DNA of 64,000 nucleotides from Leucobacter sp. 7(1) (lineage in GTDB: Bacteria > Actinomycetota > Actinomycetes > Actinomycetales > Microbacteriaceae): the NCBI RefSeq assembly GCF_900163635.1, contig NZ_FUID01000078.1, positions 57,738-121,737 on the forward strand, in the 5' to 3' direction. Positions 55,663 to 64,000 of the stretch are shown in pieces. The position numbers and the translations under genes were made by a program. A model generated the notes under the pieces. The model searched no databases and was not told where the DNA came from. It worked only from the letters and a program-made list of their open reading frames with translations. Every line of letters starts with the position of its first letter. The stretch's first letter is position 1.

Positions 55663-57329
55663 CGGGCTGCCTCCGTCGCCTGTGCTGCGGTGATGGTGAC
55701 GATGCGATCGGCGGCATCAAGCACCGCGGGTCGGTGACTCACGACAAGCACTGCTCGTCCGGCCGTGGCCTCTGCGCGCAGCATGCGGCAGATGCGCGCT
55801 TCAGTTGCACGATCCAACGCCGAGGTGGGCTCGTCAAGCACGAGCGCGGTGTCGGGGCCGAGCGTCCACGCCCGGTACAGGGCGCGGGCGATCGCGATGC
55901 GTTGCGCTTGGCCGCCGGACACGCCGGCCCCCACGGCTCCGAGTTCACGCTCCGCGGGCATCTCGGTCAGTTCGGCGGCGTCGAGTGCGCGGCGCACCAT
56001 GCCATCGTCTCGGACCTGCGCGCCCAGCGCCACATTGTCCGCGATCGTGCCCTGCAGCAGGCCGGGACGCTGGCCGGCCCAGGAGATGTTGGCCGGGCGC
56101 ACGAGTGATCCCGCGGCCGGCGTCACGAAGCCCAGCAACGCCGCGAGGATCGTGGATTTGCCCGCACCCGATGGGCCCGCGAGGACCACGAAGTCCCCCG
56201 GGCCCACGTCGAAGCTCACCGGGCCGACCACCCCGCGCGTGCCCCGGGCGAGATGCAGCTCGGCGGCTCGCAGCGAGCCGTCACCCGATTCCGTCACACT
56301 CGCGTTGCGCATCTGCGTGCTCGGGGCGTCCGCACCCTCGATCAGCGCGAACACTTCCCCGGAGGCCGCGAGACCCTCGGTTGACGCGTGGAACGCAGCC
56401 CCGACCTGGCGAATAGGAATGAAGACCTCGGGCAGCAGGAGCAGCACGAAGAGGCCGAGCGCGAGCGGGAAGTCACCATTGACGAGCCGAGTACCCACGG
56501 TCACGGCGACAAGTGCGATGGAGAAGGTGCCCGCGAGATCCAGCACAAAGCCGGAGAGGAACGTCACTCGCAGCACCTTCATTGTGCGCGAGCGGTACTC
56601 CTCGGTTTCGGCCGCGATCCGGGCCGATTGCCGCCCTTCCCGCCCGAAGATCTTGAGTGTCGCGAGCCCCGCGACGGCGTCAAGGAAAGAGGACGACAGC
56701 CGCTGCAGTTGGGCCCACTGCCGGTCCTGCACGGCCTGCGTTGCCATCCCGATGAGGATCATGAACACCGGGATAATCGGAAAGACGATCAGTACGGTGA
56801 TGCCGCTGACGGGATCCGCGAGCAGCACAGCAAGCACAAGGATCGGGGTCGCCACCGCAGTCAGAATGAGCTGCGGCACGTAGCCGGAGAAGTAGCCATC
56901 GAGCGCGTCGAGGCCGCGTCCCAGCGTCGTCGCGAGCTCGGCATCTGAGCGGCCATCGGAACGTTCAGGCGATCGTGTGTCGACGGCGTCGAGGGCGGCG
57001 GCTCGCAGCTGGGACTTGACGCGCACCGCACCGCTCGCCGCGACGGTGTCCATGCCCCACGCGGCTGCCGAGCGCACGCAGAGTGCGACGAGCGCCCCGG
57101 CAAGGAGCAGCGGGAGCTGTTCAGGAGCGGGTGCCCCCTCCGCGATCCGACCGGGATCCGCGCCGTCGTTCCCCAGCACGGGCAGGGCGACGGCCACGAT
57201 GGACCGGGCAAGGAACCAGCACCAGGCGAGAATCGCAAGCGTGCGGATGAGCCCGAGCACGCCCCCCAGCGCAAACACGCGGCGTGAGGCGCGAGCGTAT
57301 CGCAGGAGCCTCGGATCAAAAGGTTTCAC
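55659..57329 (-). CDS. cydD: Heterodimeric ABC exporter subunit CydD
   Basis: 556 residues: six membrane segments (ALGGVLGLIRTLAILAWCWF; ILTAVATPILVLAVLLADPV) with the LDAVAGLATLKIFGREGRQ coupling region, then ATPase with Walker A AGPSGAGKSTILAALLG, signature VSGGQAQRIAIARALY, Walker B ALVLDEPTSALD. Partner of CydC. A strong hairpin lies between it and cydB upstream. Confidence 0.92.
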   Translation of the reverse strand: MKPFDPRLLRYARASRRVFALGGVLGLIRTLAILAWCWFLARSIVAVALPVLGNDGADPGRIAEGAPAPEQLPLLLAGALVALCVRSAAAWGMDTVAASGAVRVKSQLRAAALDAVDTRSPERSDGRSDAELATTLGRGLDALDGYFSGYVPQLILTAVATPILVLAVLLADPVSGITVLIVFPIIPVFMILIGMATQAVQDRQWAQLQRLSSSFLDAVAGLATLKIFGREGRQSARIAAETEEYRSRTMKVLRVTFLSGFVLDLAGTFSIALVAVTVGTRLVNGDFPLALGLFVLLLLPEVFIPIRQVGAAFHASTEGLAASGEVFALIEGADAPSTQMRNASVTESGDGSLRAAELHLARGTRGVVGPVSFDVGPGDFVVLAGPSGAGKSTILAALLGFVTPAAGSLVRPANISWAGQRPGLLQGTIADNVALGAQVRDDGMVRRALDAAELTEMPAERELGAVGAGVSGGQAQRIAIARALYRAWTLGPDTALVLDEPTSALDRATEARICRMLRAEATAGRAVLVVSHRPAVLDAADRIVTITAAQATEAAR

Positions 57330-57396
57330 GAATATCCTGAGCAGATCGGAGTGGGCGTGGCCAGTCTAGTGCGGGGCGCGACATCCACCCCTGAGG

Positions 57397-57430
57397 GACG
57401 CGCTGGCGTGCGGGTGCACGCCAGCGCGTC
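57397..57430 (-). terminator. Hairpin between cydB and cydD
   Basis: Perfect 15-bp stem GACGCGCTGGCGTGC (57397-57411) with GCACGCCAGCGCGTC (57416-57430) and a GGGT loop, four bases past the cydB stop. No T tract follows, so it may lower, rather than stop, transcription into cydDC or stabilise the cydAB message. Confidence 0.6.
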
Positions 57431-57433
57431 GCC

Positions 57434-58462
57434 CTAGTGGGCGGCCTGCGGGATCGATGCCCGCGACAGCCGGCGCCGGAACACCCAGTAGGTCCAGCCT
57501 TGGTAGGCAAGCACCAGCGGGAGGGTGAACACTGCGACCCAGGTCATCAGTTCCAGTGTCTTCTGCGAGCTCGCCGCACCCTCGATGGACATCGAGAGTG
57601 CCGGATCGATGCTCGAGTGCATCAGGTTCGGGAACAGCGCCATGAAAATCGTCAGCAACGCAAACGCGATAGCGGCCGCGTTTGCCGCGAAGGCCCAGCC
57701 TTCCCGTCCGCGCACGTTCGCGAGCCAGCCACCGATCAGGGTGACTGCGGCCAGCGCCGCGCAGGTGACGATCAGCCACAGGCTATCGCTCTCCAGGTGC
57801 TGCAGGATCGTCCAGATCAGGAACGCCGCGCCGACAACAATCGTCACGACCCCAACCTTTGTCGCGAGCGCCCGGGCGCGATCACGCATGTCCCCCTCGG
57901 TCTTCAGCGCCACGAACACGAGCCCGTGGGTGAAGGTGATGAGCAGCATGGTGAGTCCGCCAAGCAGCGCGTACGGGTTGAGGAGCGTGAACAGTGTGCC
58001 CTCGTAGAGCCAGCCGCCGTTGTCCATCTTGGTGATGGGGAGCCCCTGCGCAAGGTTTGCGAATGCGACACCCCAGAGGAGCGGCGGCAAGACCGAGCCC
58101 CAGAAGATGAACTGGTCGAACCAGCGCGTCCAGTTCTTCCCCTTGCCCTGATGACGGTACTCGAAGGAGACACCGCGCAGGATCAGCGCAACGAGGATGA
58201 GCAGCAGCGCCAGGTAGAAGCCCGAGAACATCGTCGCGTACCACTCGGGGAATGCTGCGAACAGCGAGGCACCGGCCACGATCAGCCAGGTTTCGTTGAG
58301 ATCCCAGACCGGCCCGATCGTGTTGATCAGGAGCCTGCGGTCGGTGTTGTCCTTCCCGAGGAACGGGAGGGACATACCCACGCCGAAGTCGAAGCCGTCG
58401 AGTACGAAGTACCCGATGAGCATGACCCCGACGATGAGGAACCAGAGTGTGGTGAGTTCCAT
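57434..58462 (-). CDS. cydB: Cytochrome bd ubiquinol/menaquinol oxidase subunit II
   Basis: 342 residues, membrane-embedded partner of CydA. Start ATG 58462 follows GGAGGAACACGAAT. Characteristic N terminus LTTLWFLIVGVMLIGYFVLD, GFDFGVGMSLPFLGKDNTDR, and W-D-L-N-E-T-W (GPVWDLNETWLIVAGASLFA). About eight membrane segments. It follows cydA by 13 bp. Confidence 0.95.
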   Translation of the reverse strand: MELTTLWFLIVGVMLIGYFVLDGFDFGVGMSLPFLGKDNTDRRLLINTIGPVWDLNETWLIVAGASLFAAFPEWYATMFSGFYLALLLILVALILRGVSFEYRHQGKGKNWTRWFDQFIFWGSVLPPLLWGVAFANLAQGLPITKMDNGGWLYEGTLFTLLNPYALLGGLTMLLITFTHGLVFVALKTEGDMRDRARALATKVGVVTIVVGAAFLIWTILQHLESDSLWLIVTCAALAAVTLIGGWLANVRGREGWAFAANAAAIAFALLTIFMALFPNLMHSSIDPALSMSIEGAASSQKTLELMTWVAVFTLPLVLAYQGWTYWVFRRRLSRASIPQAAH

Positions 58463-58475
58463 ATTCGTGTTCCTC

Positions 58476-59918
58476 CTAGTAGACCGTCGCCAGCGACTGC
58501 TGGTCGGGTTCGCCGTCGGCGGTCTTCTCGAGCTCCGGCGGCCCCTCCTTCGCCGCCTTGGTGATGAGCTTGAACTCAACAACCGCGAGGGCCCCGTACA
58601 CGATCGTGAAGACGATCAGAGAGATCAGTACCGCCCAGGCCGGGACACCGGGCGACACTCCCTGTTCGGTGGTCATCACCCCGAACACGATCCACGGCTG
58701 GCGACCCATCTCGGTGAAGATCCAGCCCACGAGGGACGCAAGCATCGGGAGCGGTGCCGACCAGATGGCAACCTTCCACACCCATGCGGGGAGCTGCGTG
58801 TTCTTGCGCGTGATCCAGAGGCCCACGGCCGACACAAGTGCGGCGATGCCGCCCAGTGCGATCATCCAGCGGAACGCCCAGTAGGTGACCCAGATAATCG
58901 GCGCGAACTGGCCATCACTCGGGCAGGTCAGGAGTGCATCGCCGCCGCCGCAGTACATGGCCGTGTAGTCCGCCTGCAGGTTGCGGATGCCCTCGACTTC
59001 ACCGTCAAAGGTGCCGGTGGAGAGGAAGGACAGCAGGTACGGCACACGCACCGAGAAGATCTCGTGCGCGCCATCGGGCGTCCCCAGGCTGAAGAGCGAG
59101 AAGGATGCGTCTTTGCCCGCGGCGGTTTCATACAGCGCCTCTGCCGCGGCCATCTTCATCGGCTGCGTCTCAGTCATGACCAGGCCGAGCGAGTGGCCGG
59201 TGAGGCCCACACCCATGAAGCCCAGGATGTTGGTCCAGGCGCCGAAGCGGAGCGCGGTGCGCATCTCGTCGACAAACTGGTTGCGCTTCAGGTGCCAGGC
59301 CGCGACGGCGACCATCACGGTGCCCGCGAACATCAGCGCCGCGAAGATCGTGTGCGGGAACTGCGTGACGGCAACCGGGTTGAGCAGCACGTCACCGATG
59401 TTCTCGAGCTCGGCGCGACCGCGTTCCTCGTTCAGCGAGTAGCCCACAGGGTTCTGCATGAAGGCGTTCGCTGCGAGGATGAAGTAGGCGGAGAGAACCG
59501 TTCCGATCCAGACAAACCAGATCGTCATCAGGTGAATCTTCTTGGGCAACTTGTCCCAGCCGAAGATCCACAGACCGATGAATGTCGCCTCGAAGAAGAA
59601 GGCGATCAGACCTTCCATCGCGAGCGGTGCCCCAAAGATATCGCCGACAAAGCGCGAGTAGTTGGACCAGTTCATCCCGAACTGGAACTCCTGCACAATG
59701 CCCGTCACGACGCCCATCGCGAAGTTGATGAGGAAAATCTTGCCGAAGAGGCGCGTCAGCTTCAGGTACTTCACCTTGCCGGTGCGCACCCAGACTGTCT
59801 GCAGGATCGCGACAAGCAGGCTGAGCCCGATCGTGAGCGGCACGAAGATGAAGTGGTACAGCGTAGTTAAGCCGAATTGCCAGCGGGCCAGCGTTACGGC
59901 GTCGAGAAGTTCGTTCAT
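58476..59918 (-). CDS. cydA: Cytochrome bd oxidase subunit I
   Basis: Quinol oxidase reducing O2 with high affinity, useful when oxygen is low. From ATG 59918 (CAGGAGCG before it) it has 480 residues. Haem ligands are in place: H22 (TTLYHFIFVPL), H189 (VTQFPHTIF) and M352 (AFRWMIALGG), with E102 and E110 in APLAMEGLIAFFFEATF. The region between membrane segments 6 and 7 (about 240-335) is short, the S-type Q-loop usual in Gram-positives. First gene of the cyd row. Confidence 0.96.
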   Translation of the reverse strand: MNELLDAVTLARWQFGLTTLYHFIFVPLTIGLSLLVAILQTVWVRTGKVKYLKLTRLFGKIFLINFAMGVVTGIVQEFQFGMNWSNYSRFVGDIFGAPLAMEGLIAFFFEATFIGLWIFGWDKLPKKIHLMTIWFVWIGTVLSAYFILAANAFMQNPVGYSLNEERGRAELENIGDVLLNPVAVTQFPHTIFAALMFAGTVMVAVAAWHLKRNQFVDEMRTALRFGAWTNILGFMGVGLTGHSLGLVMTETQPMKMAAAEALYETAAGKDASFSLFSLGTPDGAHEIFSVRVPYLLSFLSTGTFDGEVEGIRNLQADYTAMYCGGGDALLTCPSDGQFAPIIWVTYWAFRWMIALGGIAALVSAVGLWITRKNTQLPAWVWKVAIWSAPLPMLASLVGWIFTEMGRQPWIVFGVMTTEQGVSPGVPAWAVLISLIVFTIVYGALAVVEFKLITKAAKEGPPELEKTADGEPDQQSLATVY

Positions 59919-60069
59919 GTATCGCTCCTGAACGACAGAGTGCGCACCCCACACGGAGGGGACACTCCCGTAGTGAGATCCGCCACGAGATATCATTCTC
60001 GCCGGAGCTACCGGTCGGCGACCGATTACCGCCAGACTAGCAATATCTGTGAATTTCCTGCGAATGAAT

Positions 60070-60081
60070 TTTGACGTCAAA
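60070..60081. promoter_or_regulatory. Palindrome in cydA/dedA intergenic region
   Basis: TTTGACGTCAAA is a perfect 12-bp palindrome about 150 bp from each flanking start codon, within an AT-richer stretch. A regulator binding site is possible. The regulator is unknown. Confidence 0.35.
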
Positions 60082-60213
60082 CAACTTTTCTCTTCACGTC
60101 GAGAAAGTTTGTCCGCGGGAGGGCGTGACGCGCCCCCAGGAGGTGGTTTTCCGCACGAACTGCGCACGCTGCGACCGTCAGGAACTCCACGGATTCGATG
60201 GGCGAGCGATCAC

Positions 60214-60219
60214 TACACT
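60214..60219 (+). promoter_or_regulatory. Candidate leaderless -10 for dedA
   Basis: TACACT, seven bases before the dedA ATG (60227), the spacing expected if transcription starts at the A of the start codon. It supports this start over the frame open to 60071. Confidence 0.45.
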
Positions 60220-60226
60220 GTGTGCC

Positions 60227-60913
60227 ATGACAGAGCTGCTCGACACTCTGATCGCGGCGCTGCGCGATCTCGACCCGACGCTGCGTATTCTCGTCGCCGG
60301 TATCGGGATCATGCTCGAGACCTCGGTGTTTGTCGGCCTTGTCGTGCCAGGCGACACGATCGCAATCGTTGCGGCGATCGGGACCGAGACGCCCGCGCAA
60401 TACGGCTGGCTTGTGTTCGCGCTCGTGTGTGGGGCGATCGCGGGCGAGAGCATCGGTTTCGCGCTGGGCCGCTGGGTCGGCCCGAGGCTGCGCGGAAGCC
60501 GTCTCGGGCAACGTCTCGGCGAGCGCAACTGGCGCCTCGCCGACCACTATCTCGGAGAGCGAGGCGGCCTCGCAGTGTTCCTCTCCCGGTTCCTGCCCGT
60601 CCTGCACTCGCTCATTCCGCTCACCGCGGGCATGGCAGGGATGTCCTACCGACGGTTTCTCGCGTGGACCGCGTCGGCCAGCGTGGTGTGGTCGTTCATC
60701 GTGGTGTCTCTCGGCGCAAGCGCGGCGGCGGGATATGACCAGCTTGCGGGGAAAGTGAAGGGAGCTGGCTTCATCTTTGTGGGTGCCGCGCTCTTGATCG
60801 TGCTTGTCCTCTGGGCGCTGAAACGTGCCTTCATGCACCGAGAGCGCGCGCATATGCAACTCGAATCGGATGCGACGGACTCAGCACCGGGTCGGGGCGA
60901 CGCCCTAGACTAG
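60227..60913 (+). CDS. DedA family membrane protein
   Basis: 228 residues from ATG 60227. The DedA (SNARE-associated) signature lies around LETSVFVGLVVPGDTIAIVA and in RWVGPRLRGSRLG, FLSRFLPVLHSLIPLTAGMA. Four to five hydrophobic stretches. DedA proteins include undecaprenyl-phosphate flippases and lipid scramblases. The specific substrate here is unknown. Followed four bases on by app1. Confidence 0.9.
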   Translation: MTELLDTLIAALRDLDPTLRILVAGIGIMLETSVFVGLVVPGDTIAIVAAIGTETPAQYGWLVFALVCGAIAGESIGFALGRWVGPRLRGSRLGQRLGERNWRLADHYLGERGGLAVFLSRFLPVLHSLIPLTAGMAGMSYRRFLAWTASASVVWSFIVVSLGASAAAGYDQLAGKVKGAGFIFVGAALLIVLVLWALKRAFMHRERAHMQLESDATDSAPGRGDALD

Positions 60914-60917
60914 TCGG

Positions 60918-61967
60918 GTGACTGCCCCCGACCAGCCCGACGCCCGCCCCCGCTTTGCGGCGCGACTCGAGGACTGGATCCACGTACGCCGTTCTCGCCG
61001 CGCCATTTCGCGGGGCAAGGTCCCGTCCGTCATCCCCTACATCGGTTACGGCGGCACCGACTGGGTCCGTGTACTGGGCCGGGTCTTGTACCTGAAGCCT
61101 GAGACCCGCGAGCACACACGGTTCCGCCCCGACGTCGCTCAGGTGTCCCGTGTGCGAGGCTGGCGTACCTTCACCAGCCTCTCGGTCCCCCACCAGCCCG
61201 TCCGTGTCCACATCGATGGAACGTTTGTCGCGGAGGTCACGGCTGATCGGGGCGGGGTGATCGATTCGATTATTCCCGTGACTCTCACCCCCGGCTGGCA
61301 CACTGTCACCCTTCGCGCCGGTGACAGCGAGGCGGCCGACGCTCCGGTAAACATCGTCGACCCGGCCGCAAAGTTTGGCGTGATTTCGGACGTGGACGAC
61401 ACGATCCTGATCACGGCCCTGCCGAAGCCCTTTGTCGCGGCGTGGAACAGTTTTGTGCTCGACGAGCACGCGCGTTCCGCCACTCCCGGAATGGCCGTCA
61501 TGCTCGATCACCTGATCGCGCGACACCCTGGGTCCCCCGTTGTCTATCTCTCGACCGGGGCATGGAACGCCGCCCCGGCGCTCAGCCGCTTCCTGGCGCG
61601 GAATCTCTACCCGATGGGTCCGCTGCTTCTGACGGACTGGGGCCCCACGCACGACCGATGGTTCCGAAGCGGCACCGAGCACAAGCGCCGCGAGCTCAAG
61701 CGGCTCGCGGCTGAGTTCCCGGATGTGCGCTGGGTCCTGATCGGCGACGATGGCCAGCACGATGAATCGCTCTACCACGAGTTCGCGACCGCTCACCCGG
61801 AGAACGTTGCCGCGGTTGCGATCCGGCAGCTCTCGGTTGGCGAAGCGGTGCTCGCGGGCGGGCGTTCAAAGGCGCGACTCAACCGCAGCACAAGCGGCGT
61901 GCCCTGGGTCTATGGCCCTGACGGCGCGAAGCTGCGGGAGGAGCTGCGAAAGCTCGGTGTCCTGTGA
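60918..61967 (+). CDS. App1 family phosphatidate phosphatase-like protein (DUF2183)
   Basis: 349 residues with the App1 catalytic domain: D158-V-D160-D161-T162 in VISDVDDTILIT (HAD-type nucleophile), PVVYLSTGAWNAAPALSRFL, and VLIGDDGQHDESLY. In yeast App1 dephosphorylates phosphatidate and other lipids. Bacterial substrates are not established. GTG 60918 is preceded by a TAGACT (60906-60911) that overlaps the dedA stop, so an internal leaderless promoter is possible. Overlaps the next gene by four bases. Confidence 0.85.
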   Translation: MTAPDQPDARPRFAARLEDWIHVRRSRRAISRGKVPSVIPYIGYGGTDWVRVLGRVLYLKPETREHTRFRPDVAQVSRVRGWRTFTSLSVPHQPVRVHIDGTFVAEVTADRGGVIDSIIPVTLTPGWHTVTLRAGDSEAADAPVNIVDPAAKFGVISDVDDTILITALPKPFVAAWNSFVLDEHARSATPGMAVMLDHLIARHPGSPVVYLSTGAWNAAPALSRFLARNLYPMGPLLLTDWGPTHDRWFRSGTEHKRRELKRLAAEFPDVRWVLIGDDGQHDESLYHEFATAHPENVAAVAIRQLSVGEAVLAGGRSKARLNRSTSGVPWVYGPDGAKLREELRKLGVL

Positions 61968-63031
61968 CGGGTCCGGTCACGCATCCGTGGCGACGATTTG
62001 AGCGGGATCTCACCGGCCGATTCACGGTCAGGGTGCGCCCATCGTGGTTCCAACTCGCGAAGGGTGCGGCGGCGGCGATCCTGACCTGGTTCGTCTGCCT
62101 GCTGATCTTTCCAGAGCAGCTTCCGATATTCGGGGCGATTGCGGCCCTGATCGTGATGCAGGACAACGTCGACCAGTCCCTCACCCGCGGGATCGAGCGC
62201 GTCGTGGGCGTCTTCGTCGGGATTTCGGTCGCGCTCGGCGCAGGGGCGCTCTTCGGGCCGCAATCCTGGCTGTTTATCGCCGCAATTTGCGTGGCCATGT
62301 CGGTCGGCTGGCTGCTGCGCATGAGCCCGTCATCCACGAACCAGATCGCGATCACCGCGCTCCTGATGATCGCGCTCGGCGGTATTGAGCTCGACTATGG
62401 GGCAGAGCGGCTCATTGAAACGGCGATTGGCGCAACGATTGGCGTGGCCCTCAACGCCCTGGTTGTGGCACCGGTCCGCACCTCTTCGGTGAACGAGGCG
62501 ATCATCGAACTCACCGACCACACCTCGCGGGTGTTGCTCCGGATCGCAGACGCACTCGATGCGCCGCGGGATCGCGCATGGCTCGCGGACATGCTTGCCG
62601 ACGCTCGCACACTGCAGGCCGAACGCGGGCGCGTACATGACCTGCTCCGTCAGGCTCGAGAGAGCCTGCGTTTCAATCCACGCAGCCGGCGCTACAGGGA
62701 GGGGCTCGCCGAGGACGACGAACTGTTCCAGCGGCTGCAACGCATCGTGACCCAGGTCATTGGCATGGCGCGCGCGCTCGCAGACCTCTACGATCCGGAA
62801 CTCGTCACCGATCCCTCGGTCATCGGGATGGTGGAGGAAATGCGCCGGGCCGCGCACGATCTTGAGCGTTTGGGGCACATCTCCTCGGATCTGCCCGGAC
62901 CCGTGGAGCCGCCCGCACTGACCCAGCCGTACACGATTCCCCAGCCGCATCCGGAGCACTGGGTGCTCATTGGCTCACTCATGGAAGACCTCCGTCGGGT
63001 GCGCGGACGCATCACTGGCGAACTCGACTAG
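61964..63031 (+). CDS. FUSC family membrane protein (aromatic acid exporter-like)
   Basis: 355 residues. The N-terminal half has six hydrophobic segments of the FUSC/ArAE fold (LAKGAAAAILTWFVCLLIFP; FGAIAALIVMQDNVDQSLTR, GIERVVGVFVGISVALG; MSPSSTNQIAITALLMIALG). The C-terminal half is a cytoplasmic helical domain (fragments only quoted). Family members export aromatic acids or other hydrophobic compounds; the substrate here is unknown. Last gene of a dedA-app1-FUSC envelope operon. Confidence 0.85.
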   Translation: MTGPVTHPWRRFERDLTGRFTVRVRPSWFQLAKGAAAAILTWFVCLLIFPEQLPIFGAIAALIVMQDNVDQSLTRGIERVVGVFVGISVALGAGALFGPQSWLFIAAICVAMSVGWLLRMSPSSTNQIAITALLMIALGGIELDYGAERLIETAIGATIGVALNALVVAPVRTSSVNEAIIELTDHTSRVLLRIADALDAPRDRAWLADMLADARTLQAERGRVHDLLRQARESLRFNPRSRRYREGLAEDDELFQRLQRIVTQVIGMARALADLYDPELVTDPSVIGMVEEMRRAAHDLERLGHISSDLPGPVEPPALTQPYTIPQPHPEHWVLIGSLMEDLRRVRGRITGELD

Positions 63032-63045
63032 CCGAACAACGCGAA

Positions 63046-63077
63046 GCGGCGGACGGGGCCAAAGCCCCGCCCGCCGC
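63046..63077. terminator. Terminator between FUSC gene and yceI
   Basis: 14-bp stem with one mismatch, GCGGCGGACGGGGC (63046-63059) against GCCCCGCCCGCCGC (63064-63077), with a CAAA loop, between two convergent genes. Confidence 0.7.
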
Positions 63078-63116
63078 GGTTCCGCGCCGTGCCGACTCGC
63101 GGCGCGGCCAGGCAGG

Positions 63117-63674
63117 TTACGCCTGGAGGGCTGCCTGCACGTCGATCGAGATCGTCACGTCCGAGCCGAGCAGCAGTCCACCCTTTTCGAGCGGCGCGTT
63201 CCAGGTGAGGCCGAAGTCCTCGCGCTTCACGACTGCGGTGGCGGTGAAGCCAGCCTTGTAGTTGCCGTAGGGGTCCTCGCCGAAGCCGCCGAACTCGAAG
63301 TTGAAGCTGACGGGCTTCGTGATGCCGCGCATTGTCAGCTCACCGTCAACGATGAAGTTGCCCTTCTCCTCGCGTGCACCCGTCGAGGAGAACGTGAGCT
63401 GCGGGAACTCGTCTGCAGCGAAGAAGTCACCCGTGCGGAGGTGCTCGTCGCGGTTCTTCTCGTTCGTGGTGACGGAGGCCACCTCGGCGGTCGCCTGCAC
63501 GGAGCTCTCGAGCGGGTTTTCCCCGGTGACAAACGTCGCGTCGAAGTTCTCGAACTTGCCCTTCACCTTGCTGATTGCGAGGTGGCGGACGGAGAAGCCG
63601 ACCTCGGAGTGGGTCGGGTCGATGGTCCAGGTGCCTGCACGGTAGCCGGGGATCTGCTCAGCGGTGATCGTCAT
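63117..63674 (-). CDS. YceI family lipid-binding protein
   Basis: 185 residues from ATG 63674, which has AAAGG seven bases upstream; ATG 63689 is less well placed. The YceI lipocalin-like fold is evident: GTWTIDPTHSEVGFSVRHLA, KVKGKFENFDATF, VDGELTMRGITKPVSFNFEF (fragments). The family binds isoprenoid or amide-type lipids and is often induced by stress or base. No signal peptide, so it is probably cytoplasmic or exported by another route. Confidence 0.92.
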   Translation of the reverse strand: MTITAEQIPGYRAGTWTIDPTHSEVGFSVRHLAISKVKGKFENFDATFVTGENPLESSVQATAEVASVTTNEKNRDEHLRTGDFFAADEFPQLTFSSTGAREEKGNFIVDGELTMRGITKPVSFNFEFGGFGEDPYGNYKAGFTATAVVKREDFGLTWNAPLEKGGLLLGSDVTISIDVQAALQA

Positions 63675-63945
63675 GGTGTTGCCTTTCATTCAGTACGTCG
63701 GTCTGAAGGGTGCAACAGATACATGCAAGTGGATATTCCTGAGCTTGTGAAATTTCTTTCCTGGCGTGTCGCCGTGGCCGCTCAGCACGACCCCGGACTC
63801 GCGAGCTTCTTGGGGCCACGGAACCCAAGGATGCGGGCCGCGCATGACTCCAGGGCCGTACCCGAACACCGGGCCCCGCTGAGAACTCAATCTGGCACCC
63901 TGTACAAGCCCGAAATGCGCGAAACTGCGGTCTCGACGGGTGGGC
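63675..63945. other. Intergenic region upstream of yceI
   Basis: About 270 bp before the terminal repeat, with no supportable gene. An open frame of 66 codons on the minus strand (63690-63890) lacks recognisable features and has an unlikely composition. The yceI promoter is expected here but not identified. Confidence 0.5.
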
Positions 63946-64000
63946 GGAAAGAGGAAAGAGGAAAGAGGAAAGAGGAAAGAGGAAAGAGGAAAGAGGAAAG
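63946..64000 (+). repeat. Heptanucleotide purine tandem repeat at window end
   Basis: Seven full copies of GGAAAGA and a six-base partial copy, running off the window end so the true length is unknown. One strand is purely purine, which favours slippage and triplex-type structures. Confidence 0.9.

Larger units (their letters stand above)
59919..60226. other. Intergenic region between divergent cydA and dedA
   Basis: 308 bp with no convincing gene. It should hold the cydA promoter (not identifiable with confidence) and the dedA promoter. It contains a perfect 12-bp palindrome TTTGACGTCAAA (60070-60081) and the TTCTC-N8-GAGAA repeat nearby, which may be regulator sites. No Rex or ArcA site is recognisable. 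Confidence 0.6.

Noticed and set aside
58296..59870. Plus-strand open frame of 524 codons
   Set aside because: Antisense to cydA/cydB; highly charged His/Arg/Glu-rich translation typical of an antisense shadow of a membrane protein gene.
63690..63890. 66-codon minus-strand frame upstream of yceI
   Set aside because: No ribosome site, no conserved feature, odd composition; treated as non-coding.

Overview
The window is GC-rich (roughly two thirds G+C by eye), densely coded DNA from a high-GC Gram-positive bacterium. The gene order comEA-comEC-holA-rpsT-lepA-(DUF1990)-hemW-hrcA-dnaJ-rsmE-HIT-phoH-ybeY-corC-era, the rarA-rpsD-(small membrane protein)-alaS block, a long-form leuA, an actinobacterial-type LexA (SOS) box and many apparent leaderless starts all point to Actinobacteria. 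My best guess is Microbacteriaceae, possibly Leucobacter-like; the family is inference and the genus is a guess. No rRNA, tRNA, CRISPR, prophage or transposase is visible.

Layout. 1-5.3 kb: alaS (its last residues lie outside the window), a small membrane protein, rpsD with a terminator and a long leader, and rarA. 5.4-7.4 kb: a DUF349 coiled-coil protein and an orphan AbiEi/DUF559-like protein. 7.4-14.9 kb: rel, secF, secD, yajC, ruvB and ruvA on the minus strand. The usual ruvC is absent, and ruvA has its own SOS box. 15-19.2 kb: leuA behind a leader peptide/attenuator, then a secreted DUF2207 protein and a DUF5684 membrane protein. 19.3-26.4 kb: era, corC-type, ybeY, phoH, HIT, rsmE, dnaJ and hrcA, with a CIRCE operator. 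26.5-28.4 kb: a secreted S-layer-homology protein with a duplicated N-terminal domain, inserted between hrcA and hemW. 28.5-38.3 kb: hemW, DUF1990, lepA, a MOSC protein, rpsT, holA, comEC and comEA.

38.4-47.9 kb is an accessory block inserted between comEA and leuS. It holds a translationally coupled tryptophan-degradation operon (kynA, an amidohydrolase, kynU) with a PaaX-type regulator. Divergent from it are an AraC regulator with a DtxR/IdeR-like iron box and a complete siderophore/haem-type ABC importer. The amidohydrolase sits where a kynurenine formamidase is needed and may replace KynB.

47.9-64 kb: leuS, a vapBC-type toxin-antitoxin pair, pabB and pabC (p-aminobenzoate synthesis), and cytochrome bd oxidase with its assembly exporter (cydABDC). 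Then come a dedA-app1-FUSC envelope operon, a YceI protein, and a purine heptanucleotide repeat that runs off the window end.

Beyond the genes, the most informative non-coding signals are the leuA leader peptide with a run of Leu codons before a terminator-like hairpin, the SOS box before ruvAB, the CIRCE element, the iron box before the AraC gene, an inverted repeat over the vapB start, and in-frame 15-bp tandem repeats in kynU and pabB.
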